NCBI GenBank assembly: GCA_955651735.1
Contig: CATPAM010000415.1
Span: 1-6,960 of the forward strand
Reading direction: 5' to 3'
DNA length: 6,960 bases
Source of the DNA: Candidatus Acidiferrales bacterium
GTDB lineage: Bacteria > Acidobacteriota > Terriglobia > Acidiferrales > UBA7541
The translations under genes were made by a program, and so were the position numbers. The stretch's first letter is position 1. Each line of letters begins with the position of its first letter. The notes below the pieces were generated by a model that saw only the letters and a program-made list of their open reading frames with translations, was not told the DNA's origin and did not search any database. Below, piece after piece: positions 1 through 6,960 of this stretch.

Positions 1-1139
1 GCATAAGTGCTTTCAGAGGGGAACATTTCCGCGTAACGCGCTGCCGCTTCCTCATCGCGAACTGATGGGTTGCTAAAGATCCTTCTGGACTTGCGAGAAC
101 TGATTTCCAAGGGCTGATTGTCGCGGCCAAGGGGCTTCGGTAGTTGTTCAAATTCCGGGGCTAGCCTTTCGGACGCGATCCAATTTGAAATTTGATTGCG
201 GGCCTCGGCGGTGAGATCAACAAATCGGATGCCTGCGCCTTTCTTCGCTTCCGCTAGCCACACAATCTGCGCGGAGACTTCGATGCTTTGCCTGGAGCTG
301 GGCAATTGAAAGCGAATGCGTGGGAGGTAGTCACCTACTACAAGGAGGCCGGCTGCAGCAACAGCCATGCCTGTCTCACTTATATTGAGGACAATGCCGC
401 CATTGGTATCGCCGAGCTCGACGTACGCGCGGGAAGCAGGAGTCGTGCGCGTCTGAAGGCGGCGGTCAGGCGTGGGATGAATCGCCTCAACCGGCACCTG
501 GTGTTCGGCTTCGAGTGCGGCTGCTTCCGCTTGTGCCTGTGCGTCCGCTTCCTGTTCCGCCTTATTCCGCTGCGCGATTTCAATGAGTGTTGCTAGCTTG
601 CCGCCCGCATTCGAAAGTGCGTCAAAGACGAACGCAACATTCTTCGGGTTGAACTGAAGCTGCCGAGCAGTTAGAGACAGTCGGATGCTGTCGTAGATTT
701 CGTCTTGCTGGCTTTCGGAAAGATAGTCCTGCAGTTCAGAATAGAGTGCGCCGTTCTCATAATTCTCTCTCCACTCAAGAATGGCCTGGAGACGACGATT
801 GGCGTCCTTCTCCAATTCTTGTTCTTGCTGTTCTGCTGCGGCATCTTCGGTGAACACTTCTGCTTGACCATGGGATAATCCCATGGTTATTTCTGTCAAT
901 CCACCACGCAGTTCCTGAACCTTGTTGGACGGCAAAGATGTTTTACGACAGACCCACTCTCCGCGCGTTTTGTCGAAATCAATCGAGGCGCGATACTCAT
1001 CTGTTTCATACTTGAATACCGGCAACGGCTTGAGCGCTGGCCACGCACCGGCCAGGATTAATCTCATCTCGGCCTGTTGCACTTGAGACGTGAGTCCAGC
1101 AATGTTGGGCTTAGCTTGTTCGTGTTTATTCAATTTCAT
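1..1139 (-). CDS. PilZ-domain protein with an uncharacterised N-terminal region, partial (3' end outside the window)
   Basis: Likely cyclic-di-GMP receptor of unknown output. Reading the minus strand from ATG at 1139-1137, the frame stays open for 379 codons to the window edge, so the stop lies beyond position 1. An in-frame TAG at 1160-1158 leaves this as the first ATG. Residues about 225-322 form a PilZ domain: RLQTR (227-231) matches RxxxR, NISETG (252-257) matches (D/N)xSxxG, and a PilZ-like strand pattern follows (AQIVWLAE, GAGIRFVDL, then a helix ARNQISNWI). Residues about 40-185 are a soluble region I do not recognise, with the landmarks EWVCRKTS (61-68), QELRGGL (75-81) and QLQFNPKNVAFVFDAL (160-175). 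An Ala/Glu/Gln-rich, probably helical linker (190-214) joins it to PilZ. The C-terminal tail has a basic patch, SRKSRR (348-353). There is no signal peptide or membrane segment. The start overlaps the stop of the upstream zinc-ribbon gene by 4 bases and has no good Shine-Dalgarno of its own, so coupled translation is likely. The PilZ call is firm; the function is not. Confidence 0.88.
   Translation of the reverse strand, partial: MKLNKHEQAKPNIAGLTSQVQQAEMRLILAGAWPALKPLPVFKYETDEYRASIDFDKTRGEWVCRKTSLPSNKVQELRGGLTEITMGLSHGQAEVFTEDAAAEQQEQELEKDANRRLQAILEWRENYENGALYSELQDYLSESQQDEIYDSIRLSLTARQLQFNPKNVAFVFDALSNAGGKLATLIEIAQRNKAEQEADAQAQAEAAALEAEHQVPVEAIHPTPDRRLQTRTTPASRAYVELGDTNGGIVLNISETGMAVAAAGLLVVGDYLPRIRFQLPSSRQSIEVSAQIVWLAEAKKGAGIRFVDLTAEARNQISNWIASERLAPEFEQLPKPLGRDNQPLEISSRKSRRIFSNPSVRDEEAAARYAEMFPSESTY
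867..887. repeat. 21-bp perfect palindrome inside the PilZ gene
   Basis: Two 10-base arms, ACCATGGGAT and its exact complement, flank a single central A at 877. In the PilZ reading frame it encodes T-M-G-L-S-H-G at about residues 85-91. In mRNA it could fold as an 8-bp stem with a 5-nt loop. No role is known. It may be an operator-like site, a restriction or methylation target (two CCATGG hexamers), or chance. Confidence 0.8.
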
Positions 1140-1489
1140 GATTCGGCCCGAAAAGTTCTACCCGCCACACGATTTTGCTGCGGTACGACCAGCAACTTCT
1201 GGAAGCGGTCGTCGCGACGAAGATTTGAACGACGAATGTTTCGAGGGACAACAAGTGCGCTGAAGTATTCTTGCAGATTCGACATGTCCCCACCCACCGC
1301 TTTGTGCGGTGAGCCCCTCTGCTTTGTTCCCTTTGTTGTCGAGGTATCTACAAGAACTCGCGGACCACCGCTCCCGATCAAAACGCCGCGGAACTGTGCA
1401 CGTTTGTCACTCTGGTAGAGCCGTTCTTCGTAGACCAAAGAGACTTTCTTGAGATCAGTGCTGTTGCAATTAGGGCAGGGCACGTCCAT
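1136..1489 (-). CDS. small protein with N-terminal zinc-ribbon knuckle
   Basis: 117-residue hypothetical protein, first gene of the operon with the PilZ gene. The N-terminus CPNCNSTDLKKVSLVYEE (residues 5-22) is the CxxC knuckle and following strand of a widespread small zinc-ribbon family. The Gly-rich stretch GVLIGSGGPRVLV and TSTTKGTKQ (35-57) also resembles that family. Cys5 and Cys8 are the only cysteines, so the second metal-binding pair usual in zinc ribbons is missing. Residues from about 69 on (MSNLQEYFSALVVP to the end, rich in Arg) do not look like the rest of the family and have no membrane segment. They may be a separate small ORF or domain joined to the ribbon, or a diverged tail. 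The start is well supported by an SD-like sequence, and the TGA stop overlaps the next ATG. The N-terminal family assignment is by eye; the biochemical role is unknown. Confidence 0.72.
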   Translation of the reverse strand: MDVPCPNCNSTDLKKVSLVYEERLYQSDKRAQFRGVLIGSGGPRVLVDTSTTKGTKQRGSPHKAVGGDMSNLQEYFSALVVPRNIRRSNLRRDDRFQKLLVVPQQNRVAGRTFRAES

Positions 1490-1493
1490 CTCG

Positions 1494-1502
1494 TCACCCC
1501 TT
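1494..1502 (-). promoter_or_regulatory. ribosome binding site of the zinc-ribbon gene
   Basis: The minus strand reads AAGGGGTGA followed by CGAG and then ATG. This is one base short of the full anti-SD complement AAGGAGGTGA, at a suitable distance from the start. It fixes the start at 1489 and supports the gene being translated. Confidence 0.7.
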
Positions 1503-1672
1503 GCAGCCCCACTTCAGTGTGGGAAGAATCGTCCGCTGTCGTAACTCTCCTGAGTGTTGTCAACCCTCAACCCCGTCCGGCGGGATTAGTTGCTTGCCTC
1601 CATTCGACGAGACCTCGTTCCGGCCATTTTCTAGGCCATGTACAGGAGCAGCTGCGATCCCCTCCTTCTATA

Positions 1673-1716
1673 AGTGTTGATCCGACAAGACTTAAACTCC
1701 CTTTAGAATCAACACT
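1673..1716. repeat. 9-bp inverted repeat, 26-bp spacer
   Basis: AGTGTTGAT at 1673-1681 is exactly complementary to ATCAACACT at 1708-1716. The core AGTGTTG occurs once more at 1553-1559, next to the TTGACA hexamer. It could be a regulator's spaced half-sites between the divergent promoters, or the boundary of a repeat element. The spacer includes AAACTCCCTTTAGAATC. Confidence 0.55.
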
Positions 1717-1769
1717 CGCAAAAAACCGGGTAGGGGGATGCCCTCCAGGGCGGCCGGAAAGGCCTGTGG

Positions 1770-1797
1770 CGCAGGGCGGAGTCCGCGGAGCCCTGCG
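1770..1797 (+). terminator. GC-rich hairpin followed by CTTTT, possible terminator
   Basis: CGCAGGGC (1770-1777) pairs perfectly with GCCCTGCG (1790-1797) across a 12-nt loop that can itself pair (TCC/GGA). The plus strand then reads GCTTTTCC, a short U tract. No plus-strand gene ends here, so if it is a terminator it would end an unseen small RNA. It may equally be a repeat palindrome, or fold in the leader of the ligase mRNA. Confidence 0.3.
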
Positions 1798-1869
1798 GCT
1801 TTTCCAAGACAGAAGCTCAATGCCCACCAGCGGTGCTGCACCGATGAAGGCCTGATAACCGAGGACACA

Positions 1870-1898
1870 TTGCGCGCCCAAATTCGGTAGGGTACAGT
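1870..1898 (+). promoter_or_regulatory. weak candidate promoter of the acyl-CoA synthetase
   Basis: TTGCGC (1870-1875) and TACAGT (1893-1898) are 17 bp apart, matching the sigma-70 consensus at 3 of 6 and 4 of 6 positions. Transcription would begin about 5 bases before the ATG at 1910, giving a nearly leaderless mRNA. This fits the lack of a clear Shine-Dalgarno there, but the match is weak. Confidence 0.22.
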
Positions 1899-1909
1899 GA
1901 CTTCACGCC

Positions 1910-3727
<1,818 letters not shown>

Positions 3728-3745
3728 GTGGCACCGCATTCCGTG

Positions 3746-3767
3746 GGACAGCCATTTCTTGCTGTCC
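3746..3767. repeat. 7-bp dyad between convergent genes
   Basis: GGACAGC (3746-3752) pairs with GCTGTCC (3761-3767) around an 8-nt loop, 18 bp after the ligase stop. No U tract follows on either strand, so it is not a classical intrinsic terminator. It may still stabilise the 3' end of the ligase mRNA, or belong to the repeat tract next to it. Confidence 0.5.
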
Positions 3768-3780
3768 GCCGATCCCTCTT

Positions 3781-3820
3781 CTCTGCGTCCTCTGTGCTCT
3801 CTCTTTGTGCCCTCTGTGTT
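3781..3820. repeat. imperfect 9-bp repeat array (CTCTGYGYY; ACACAGAGG on the other strand)
   Basis: Four 9-base units lie here: CTCTGCGTC (3781), CTCTGTGCT (3790), CTTTGTGCC (3803) and CTCTGTGTT (3812), with an extra CTCT between the second and third. Arrays of this ACACAGAGG type recur between genes in many soil bacteria, and spurious ORFs are often called across them. The array lies in the gap between the ligase and aminotransferase stop codons, and its function is unknown. Confidence 0.7.
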
Positions 3821-3836
3821 AAATCCTTTTCCGCCT

Positions 3837-4994
3837 TCAGAGCGTCGACAAAACTCGTCCGATCCCCTCCGCAAACTCCTCCTCCCGTGCAATCAAGCTC
3901 ACCACCAAATATCCCTCAGCGGCAAAATCAAAAAAATGCCCCGGATGAACGTAAACATCCCCCTTGGCCAGCAGCTCGATCGCCAATTCCTCGTCACTCC
4001 CCGTCGCCGGCACCCGCAAAACCGCGTACCACCCTCCCTCCACCTCGAGCCGACTGCACGTCTTTTGTTTCGAGAGCTGCCGGTCCAATTCCGCAAGGTT
4101 CTTGCGCACCCGCTCCATCACCTGCTTCTGAAATCCGTGCCGCTGCTGCAAAAACACCGGAGTAGCCAATTGCACCGGCGCATTCGGCGAAAGATACGTA
4201 TCCGCAATCACCTCCAGCCTCTCCATCGCCTGCCTCTTCAAATCGCCCGGCCCGCTCGCAATCACCCACGCCATTTTCATCTGCGGCAGCCCCGCAATCT
4301 TCGAAAGTCCGCTCATCGCAAACGTAAGTGCGCCGACATTGCCGGCGAAAGTGACCGGATGCGCATCGCCCAGCCCGAAATCCATAAACACTTCATCCGC
4401 GATAAGCACCAGCCCGCGCGCCGCGCAAAGCTCATTCAGTTTCGCTAGTTCTTTCTCTTTAACGAAATGTCCAGTCGGGTTGTTCGGGTTCACTACGATC
4501 ACGCCCCGCGTCCGCGGAGTAATCGCCTGCTGCAAACTGTGAAAATCAATCTGCCACCCGTGGTCGTAAATCAGCGGATAGCGCACCAGCTTTACGTCTT
4601 GAATGTCCGCAAGAAATCCGAATAGCGGATAGCTCGGCGCAGGAATCAGCAACTCATCCCCGAGATTGCAGAGCAGGCGGAAAACGAAAGAATACGCTTC
4701 GCTCGTGCTGGTCGTCAGCACAATATCCTCGGCGGAAATCGCTGCGCCGCGAGCGAGGTAATACTCCGTGACGGCCACCCGCGTGCTCCCCAAGCCTTTT
4801 GGATTTGGTTCGTAGCGCTGCGCGGCCGGATGCCGCAGCGCCGCAAGAATCATTTCGCTGTCGTATGCGAACCCGCATTGCGTAGGATTCGAAGCGGTCA
4901 AATCAAGCAGCCGCTTCCCGCCGGCGCGATGCCGCGCCAGCGCCTCACTCAATCGATTCCCGGCCAGATTCCAATTCGTCCGCTCAGCAAACAT
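3837..4994 (-). CDS. PLP-dependent aminotransferase, class I/II (fold type I)
   Basis: Transfers amino groups between an amino acid and a 2-oxo acid in the cytoplasm; the substrate is not predictable. The 385 residues are of normal length. Landmarks: DLTASNPTQCGF (31-42), the phosphate-binding stretch TSTSEAYSFVFRLL (95-108), PSYPLF (120-125), NPNNPTG (169-175), Asp200 in ADEVF for the pyridine nitrogen, SGLSK (228-232) with Lys232 as the Schiff-base lysine, and Arg370 near the C-terminus as likely carboxylate binder. Eight residues after the lysine, where aspartate aminotransferases have a phosphate-binding Arg, this protein has Lys240 (LPQMKMAW), which suggests a separate subfamily. It starts 27 bp after the M16 peptidase stop on the same strand, so co-transcription is likely. 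The start ATG at 4994 has only a poor SD-like GCAGAG upstream, but the opening NWNLAGNRLSEAL fits related proteins. It ends 109 bp from the convergent ligase. Confidence 0.93.
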   Translation of the reverse strand: MFAERTNWNLAGNRLSEALARHRAGGKRLLDLTASNPTQCGFAYDSEMILAALRHPAAQRYEPNPKGLGSTRVAVTEYYLARGAAISAEDIVLTTSTSEAYSFVFRLLCNLGDELLIPAPSYPLFGFLADIQDVKLVRYPLIYDHGWQIDFHSLQQAITPRTRGVIVVNPNNPTGHFVKEKELAKLNELCAARGLVLIADEVFMDFGLGDAHPVTFAGNVGALTFAMSGLSKIAGLPQMKMAWVIASGPGDLKRQAMERLEVIADTYLSPNAPVQLATPVFLQQRHGFQKQVMERVRKNLAELDRQLSKQKTCSRLEVEGGWYAVLRVPATGSDEELAIELLAKGDVYVHPGHFFDFAAEGYLVVSLIAREEEFAEGIGRVLSTL

Positions 4995-5021
4995 CTACTC
5001 TGCATTTTCTGGTCGCATCGT

Positions 5022-6960
5022 TCACAACACCTTCCCATCCGCGTCCATCAACCGCACCTCACCCAGGTTCAACTCCTTCACCCCGGCCTCAATCTTCGCG
5101 CGGTCGCCCACCACCACCCAAACCATGTTGTCCGGATGCACCACCACCTTCGCCGCATCGTTCAAATCGCTGGTCTTCAGCGCGCGCACCTTCCCCGCAA
5201 ACGTTTCGTAGTAATCGTCCGGCAAGCCGAAATGAACCAGATCCGCGATCGATTGCCCTACCTCGTCAATCGTCTCCCGCGAACCCGGCAAGCGTAGCGT
5301 CTCGTTGGCCTGAATCTTCGCCAGCTCTTCTGCCGTCAGCGGCCGATCCCCCAGAATTGCGTGAAATTCCTTGTTCATCTCCGCCATCGACTCCTTGGTT
5401 TTGTCCGTCTGCACGGGCGCAAGCGCAATGAACGGCCGCTGTCCGCGTGCGGGCCACAGCAAGCTGCGCGCCCCATACGACCAATGTTTGTCCTCGCGCA
5501 AATTCATATTCAATCGCGCCGCAAAGTTTCCACCCAAGCCATCGTTCATCGCCTCGATGGCGATCTCCTTGGGATTATTCGTTGGCGGCGCAACGTGCCC
5601 AGCGATGATCACGGATTGTAGCGCCCCCGGCTTGTCCACCAAATACACTACAGACTTTGGGGTTGGCTGCACGGTCCCGATATTTTTCGCCGGCACCTTC
5701 CCGGCCTTCCATACGGCAAACAATTTCTCCAGCTTCGGCGTCACCTCCGCAAGCGTGGTATCGCCGACGACCACGAGCGTGGAATCATTGGGCCGAATCC
5801 AAACGTCGTGAAACTTGGCCAGATCCTCCCGCGTCATCTTCGCTACGCTGGCCGCCGTCCCCGATCCGGTCAGCGGATTCCCATACGCGTGCTGCGCGCC
5901 ATACAGCAGCCCCGGAAACACGCGCAGCGCCATTTGCACTGGAGTGTTCTTTTCTCGCTCAATCGCCGCAAACTGCAGCTTCTGCTGCCTCTTGAAATCC
6001 GCGTCCGGAAACGATGGGTTCAGAATCACGTCCGCAAAAAGCTCCAGCGAAGAATCCAGCTTGGACTTCAGCGCCGACAAGCGCACGGTCGACAGATCCA
6101 GATTGGAATTCGCGCTCAGTTCTGCGCCCAGCATCGCCAACTGATCGCTGATCTCCAGCGCGCTGCGCGTTTTGGTGCCTCCGGTGAGCAGCGCCATGGT
6201 CATGCTCGCCGTTCCCGGCACGGCAAATTCATCCGCGGCATAGCCCGCATCGCTCGCCATCCAGAAACTCACCAGCGGCACTTCTTGCCGCTCCGCCAGC
6301 ACCACGCTCAGTCCGTTCGAAAGCTTCGCGCGCTGCAACTTGGGCAGCTTCAGCACCGGAGGCGTGCCGATCTCGGGCGCTTTCGAACGATCCGCGCCCG
6401 AAGCAGCCGTTTTGTATTGCGGGAAGGGAAGCACTTCCAAAATGTAAACGCCATCCGCCAGCCAGCGATTTGCCACCGCTTTCAGATCTTCCGCGGTCGC
6501 CTCGCGCGCCAGCTTCAGCGAAGTCTTATACGCGTCCGGACTCCCGCGAAACACTTCGCTCTGCGCCAAACGATCCGATTTCCCGCCGAATCCACCGATG
6601 CGCTCGATGCGGCGAATAAAATTCGCATCGTATTGCGTCTTCACCCGCCGCAGCTCTTCCGCGGTCGGTCCGTCCTTCAAAAATCGCGCCAGCTCCTCGT
6701 CCAACGCCTTCTCGACCTGAGCCAGTCCCTGGCCCGGCCGCGCCGTAGCTTGTGCGAGGAACTGCCCGCCAATCTCATTCAAATCCACAAACGCCCCCGC
6801 GTCCGTCGCGATCTGATCGTCGTAGACCAGCCGCTTGTAAAACCGCGAGGTCTTGCCGGTCGTCAAAATGTCGCTCACCAAATCCAAATAAACGCTGTCC
6901 GCGCTGCCATATTCCGGAATGTTCCACACTTTATAAAGCCGCGCCTGCGGCACACGATCC
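5022..6960 (-). CDS. M16 (insulinase-family) peptidase, tandem domain, partial (5' end outside the window)
   Basis: Zinc metallopeptidase of the pitrilysin/insulinase family; such tandem proteins are usually exported and degrade peptides. About 645 residues are visible; the family is usually 900 or more. The frame continues past the edge: residues Asp-Arg precede the GTG at 6953, which encodes an internal Val in the conserved stretch DRVPQARLYKVW, so it is not the start. Counting that Val as 1, residues 1-185 are the C-terminal half of the first M16 unit (YLDLVSDIL, GKTSRFYKRLVYDDQIA, IGGFGGKSDRLA). Residues about 205-643 are a second unit beginning LSNGLSVVLAERQEVPLVSF. There the HxxEH zinc site is replaced by TMALLTGGTKTR (252-263), so the unit is non-catalytic. 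REDKHWSYGARS (486-497) is the R/Y substrate-binding motif expected in this half. The catalytic HxxEH and any signal peptide must lie beyond 6960. It is followed closely by the aminotransferase gene. Confidence 0.94.
   Translation of the reverse strand, partial: DRVPQARLYKVWNIPEYGSADSVYLDLVSDILTTGKTSRFYKRLVYDDQIATDAGAFVDLNEIGGQFLAQATARPGQGLAQVEKALDEELARFLKDGPTAEELRRVKTQYDANFIRRIERIGGFGGKSDRLAQSEVFRGSPDAYKTSLKLAREATAEDLKAVANRWLADGVYILEVLPFPQYKTAASGADRSKAPEIGTPPVLKLPKLQRAKLSNGLSVVLAERQEVPLVSFWMASDAGYAADEFAVPGTASMTMALLTGGTKTRSALEISDQLAMLGAELSANSNLDLSTVRLSALKSKLDSSLELFADVILNPSFPDADFKRQQKLQFAAIEREKNTPVQMALRVFPGLLYGAQHAYGNPLTGSGTAASVAKMTREDLAKFHDVWIRPNDSTLVVVGDTTLAEVTPKLEKLFAVWKAGKVPAKNIGTVQPTPKSVVYLVDKPGALQSVIIAGHVAPPTNNPKEIAIEAMNDGLGGNFAARLNMNLREDKHWSYGARSLLWPARGQRPFIALAPVQTDKTKESMAEMNKEFHAILGDRPLTAEELAKIQANETLRLPGSRETIDEVGQSIADLVHFGLPDDYYETFAGKVRALKTSDLNDAAKVVVHPDNMVWVVVGDRAKIEAGVKELNLGEVRLMDADGKVL

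Larger units (their letters stand above)
1490..1909. other. divergent intergenic region with several dyads, no convincing gene
   Basis: 420 bp between the divergent zinc-ribbon and acyl-CoA ligase starts. Open frames here give low-complexity, family-less proteins without good ribosome sites, so I call none. Visible structure: a TTGACA hexamer on the minus strand at 1563-1558, which could be the -35 of the zinc-ribbon operon although no good -10 follows; a 5-bp dyad at 1508-1523 just upstream of its ribosome site; short dyads ACGA/TCGT at 1607-1618; the 9-bp inverted repeat at 1673-1716; an A6 run at 1720-1725; a G-rich patch at 1728-1737; stem GCCC/GGGC around 1740-1751; stem GGCC/GGCC at 1752-1764; and the strong hairpin at 1770-1797. 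The 1672-1800 part could be an interspersed repeat or a structured RNA. Neither can be decided from one copy. Confidence 0.6.

Noticed and set aside
288..596. 102-codon plus-strand open frame
   Set aside because: It lies opposite the PilZ gene, whose minus-strand frame gives a recognisable domain. The plus-strand product resembles nothing and has no ribosome site.
671..871. 66-codon minus-strand open frame inside the PilZ gene
   Set aside because: It is in a different frame from the PilZ coding frame and its basic product has no family features.
1136..1325. Frameshift in the zinc-ribbon gene: the +1 frame contains TKRWVGTCRICKN, which could be a second CxxC
   Set aside because: The annotated frame ends exactly in the ATGA overlap with the PilZ start, which argues that it is the translated one. 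The +1 frame then runs into the PilZ gene without family features.
1728..1776. G-quadruplex from the GGG runs
   Set aside because: Loops between the third and fourth G runs are too long, and several runs are better paired in the neighbouring stems.
1567..1881. 104-codon minus-strand open frame in the intergenic region (and the 112-codon plus frame opposite)
   Set aside because: Both products are low-complexity, Pro/Arg/Gly-rich, and lie across the dyads and GC hairpins. There is no ribosome site and no recognisable domain.
6951..6953. GTG as start codon of the M16 peptidase
   Set aside because: The frame continues upstream to the edge, and the Val lies inside a conserved stretch of the first M16 unit. 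It is an internal residue of a truncated gene.

Overview
The window most likely comes from a GC-rich member of the Acidobacteriota. This is inferred from the style of the proteins: a PilZ protein with an extra N-terminal region, a FAA1-type acyl-CoA ligase, and a tandem-domain exported M16 peptidase next to an aminotransferase. It also rests on the intergenic CTCTGTG-type short repeats. No rRNA, tRNA, insertion sequence, integrase or CRISPR array is visible. It reads as ordinary chromosomal sequence, with one less usual regulatory operon at the left.

Left part (1-1489, minus strand): a two-gene operon. A 117-residue protein that begins with a zinc-ribbon knuckle is followed, with a 4-base ATGA overlap, by a PilZ-domain protein that runs off the left edge. 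The PilZ gene is open for all 379 visible codons and carries both halves of the cyclic-di-GMP binding signature. It is easy to miss because its stop codon lies outside the window. Its third codon positions are less GC-rich than those of the acyl-CoA ligase next door, and it contains a 21-bp perfect palindrome.

Centre: a 420-bp intergenic region (1490-1909) separates this operon from a divergent gene. It holds no convincing gene. It does hold an inverted repeat, an A6 run, a G-rich patch and an 8-bp GC-rich hairpin. It is followed on the plus strand by a complete 605-residue long-chain acyl-CoA synthetase (1910-3727).

Right part (3837-6960, minus strand): a second two-gene unit convergent to the ligase. 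A tandem-domain M16 (insulinase-family) peptidase, cut by the right edge, is followed after 27 bp by a complete 385-residue fold-type-I PLP aminotransferase. The 109-bp gap between the convergent genes contains a 7-bp dyad and an imperfect array of 9-bp CTCTGYGYY units.

Functionally, the acyl-CoA ligase activates fatty acids. The M16 peptidase and the aminotransferase may belong to peptide or amino-acid turnover. The zinc-ribbon/PilZ pair probably reads cyclic-di-GMP. Nothing in the sequence ties the three units into one pathway.
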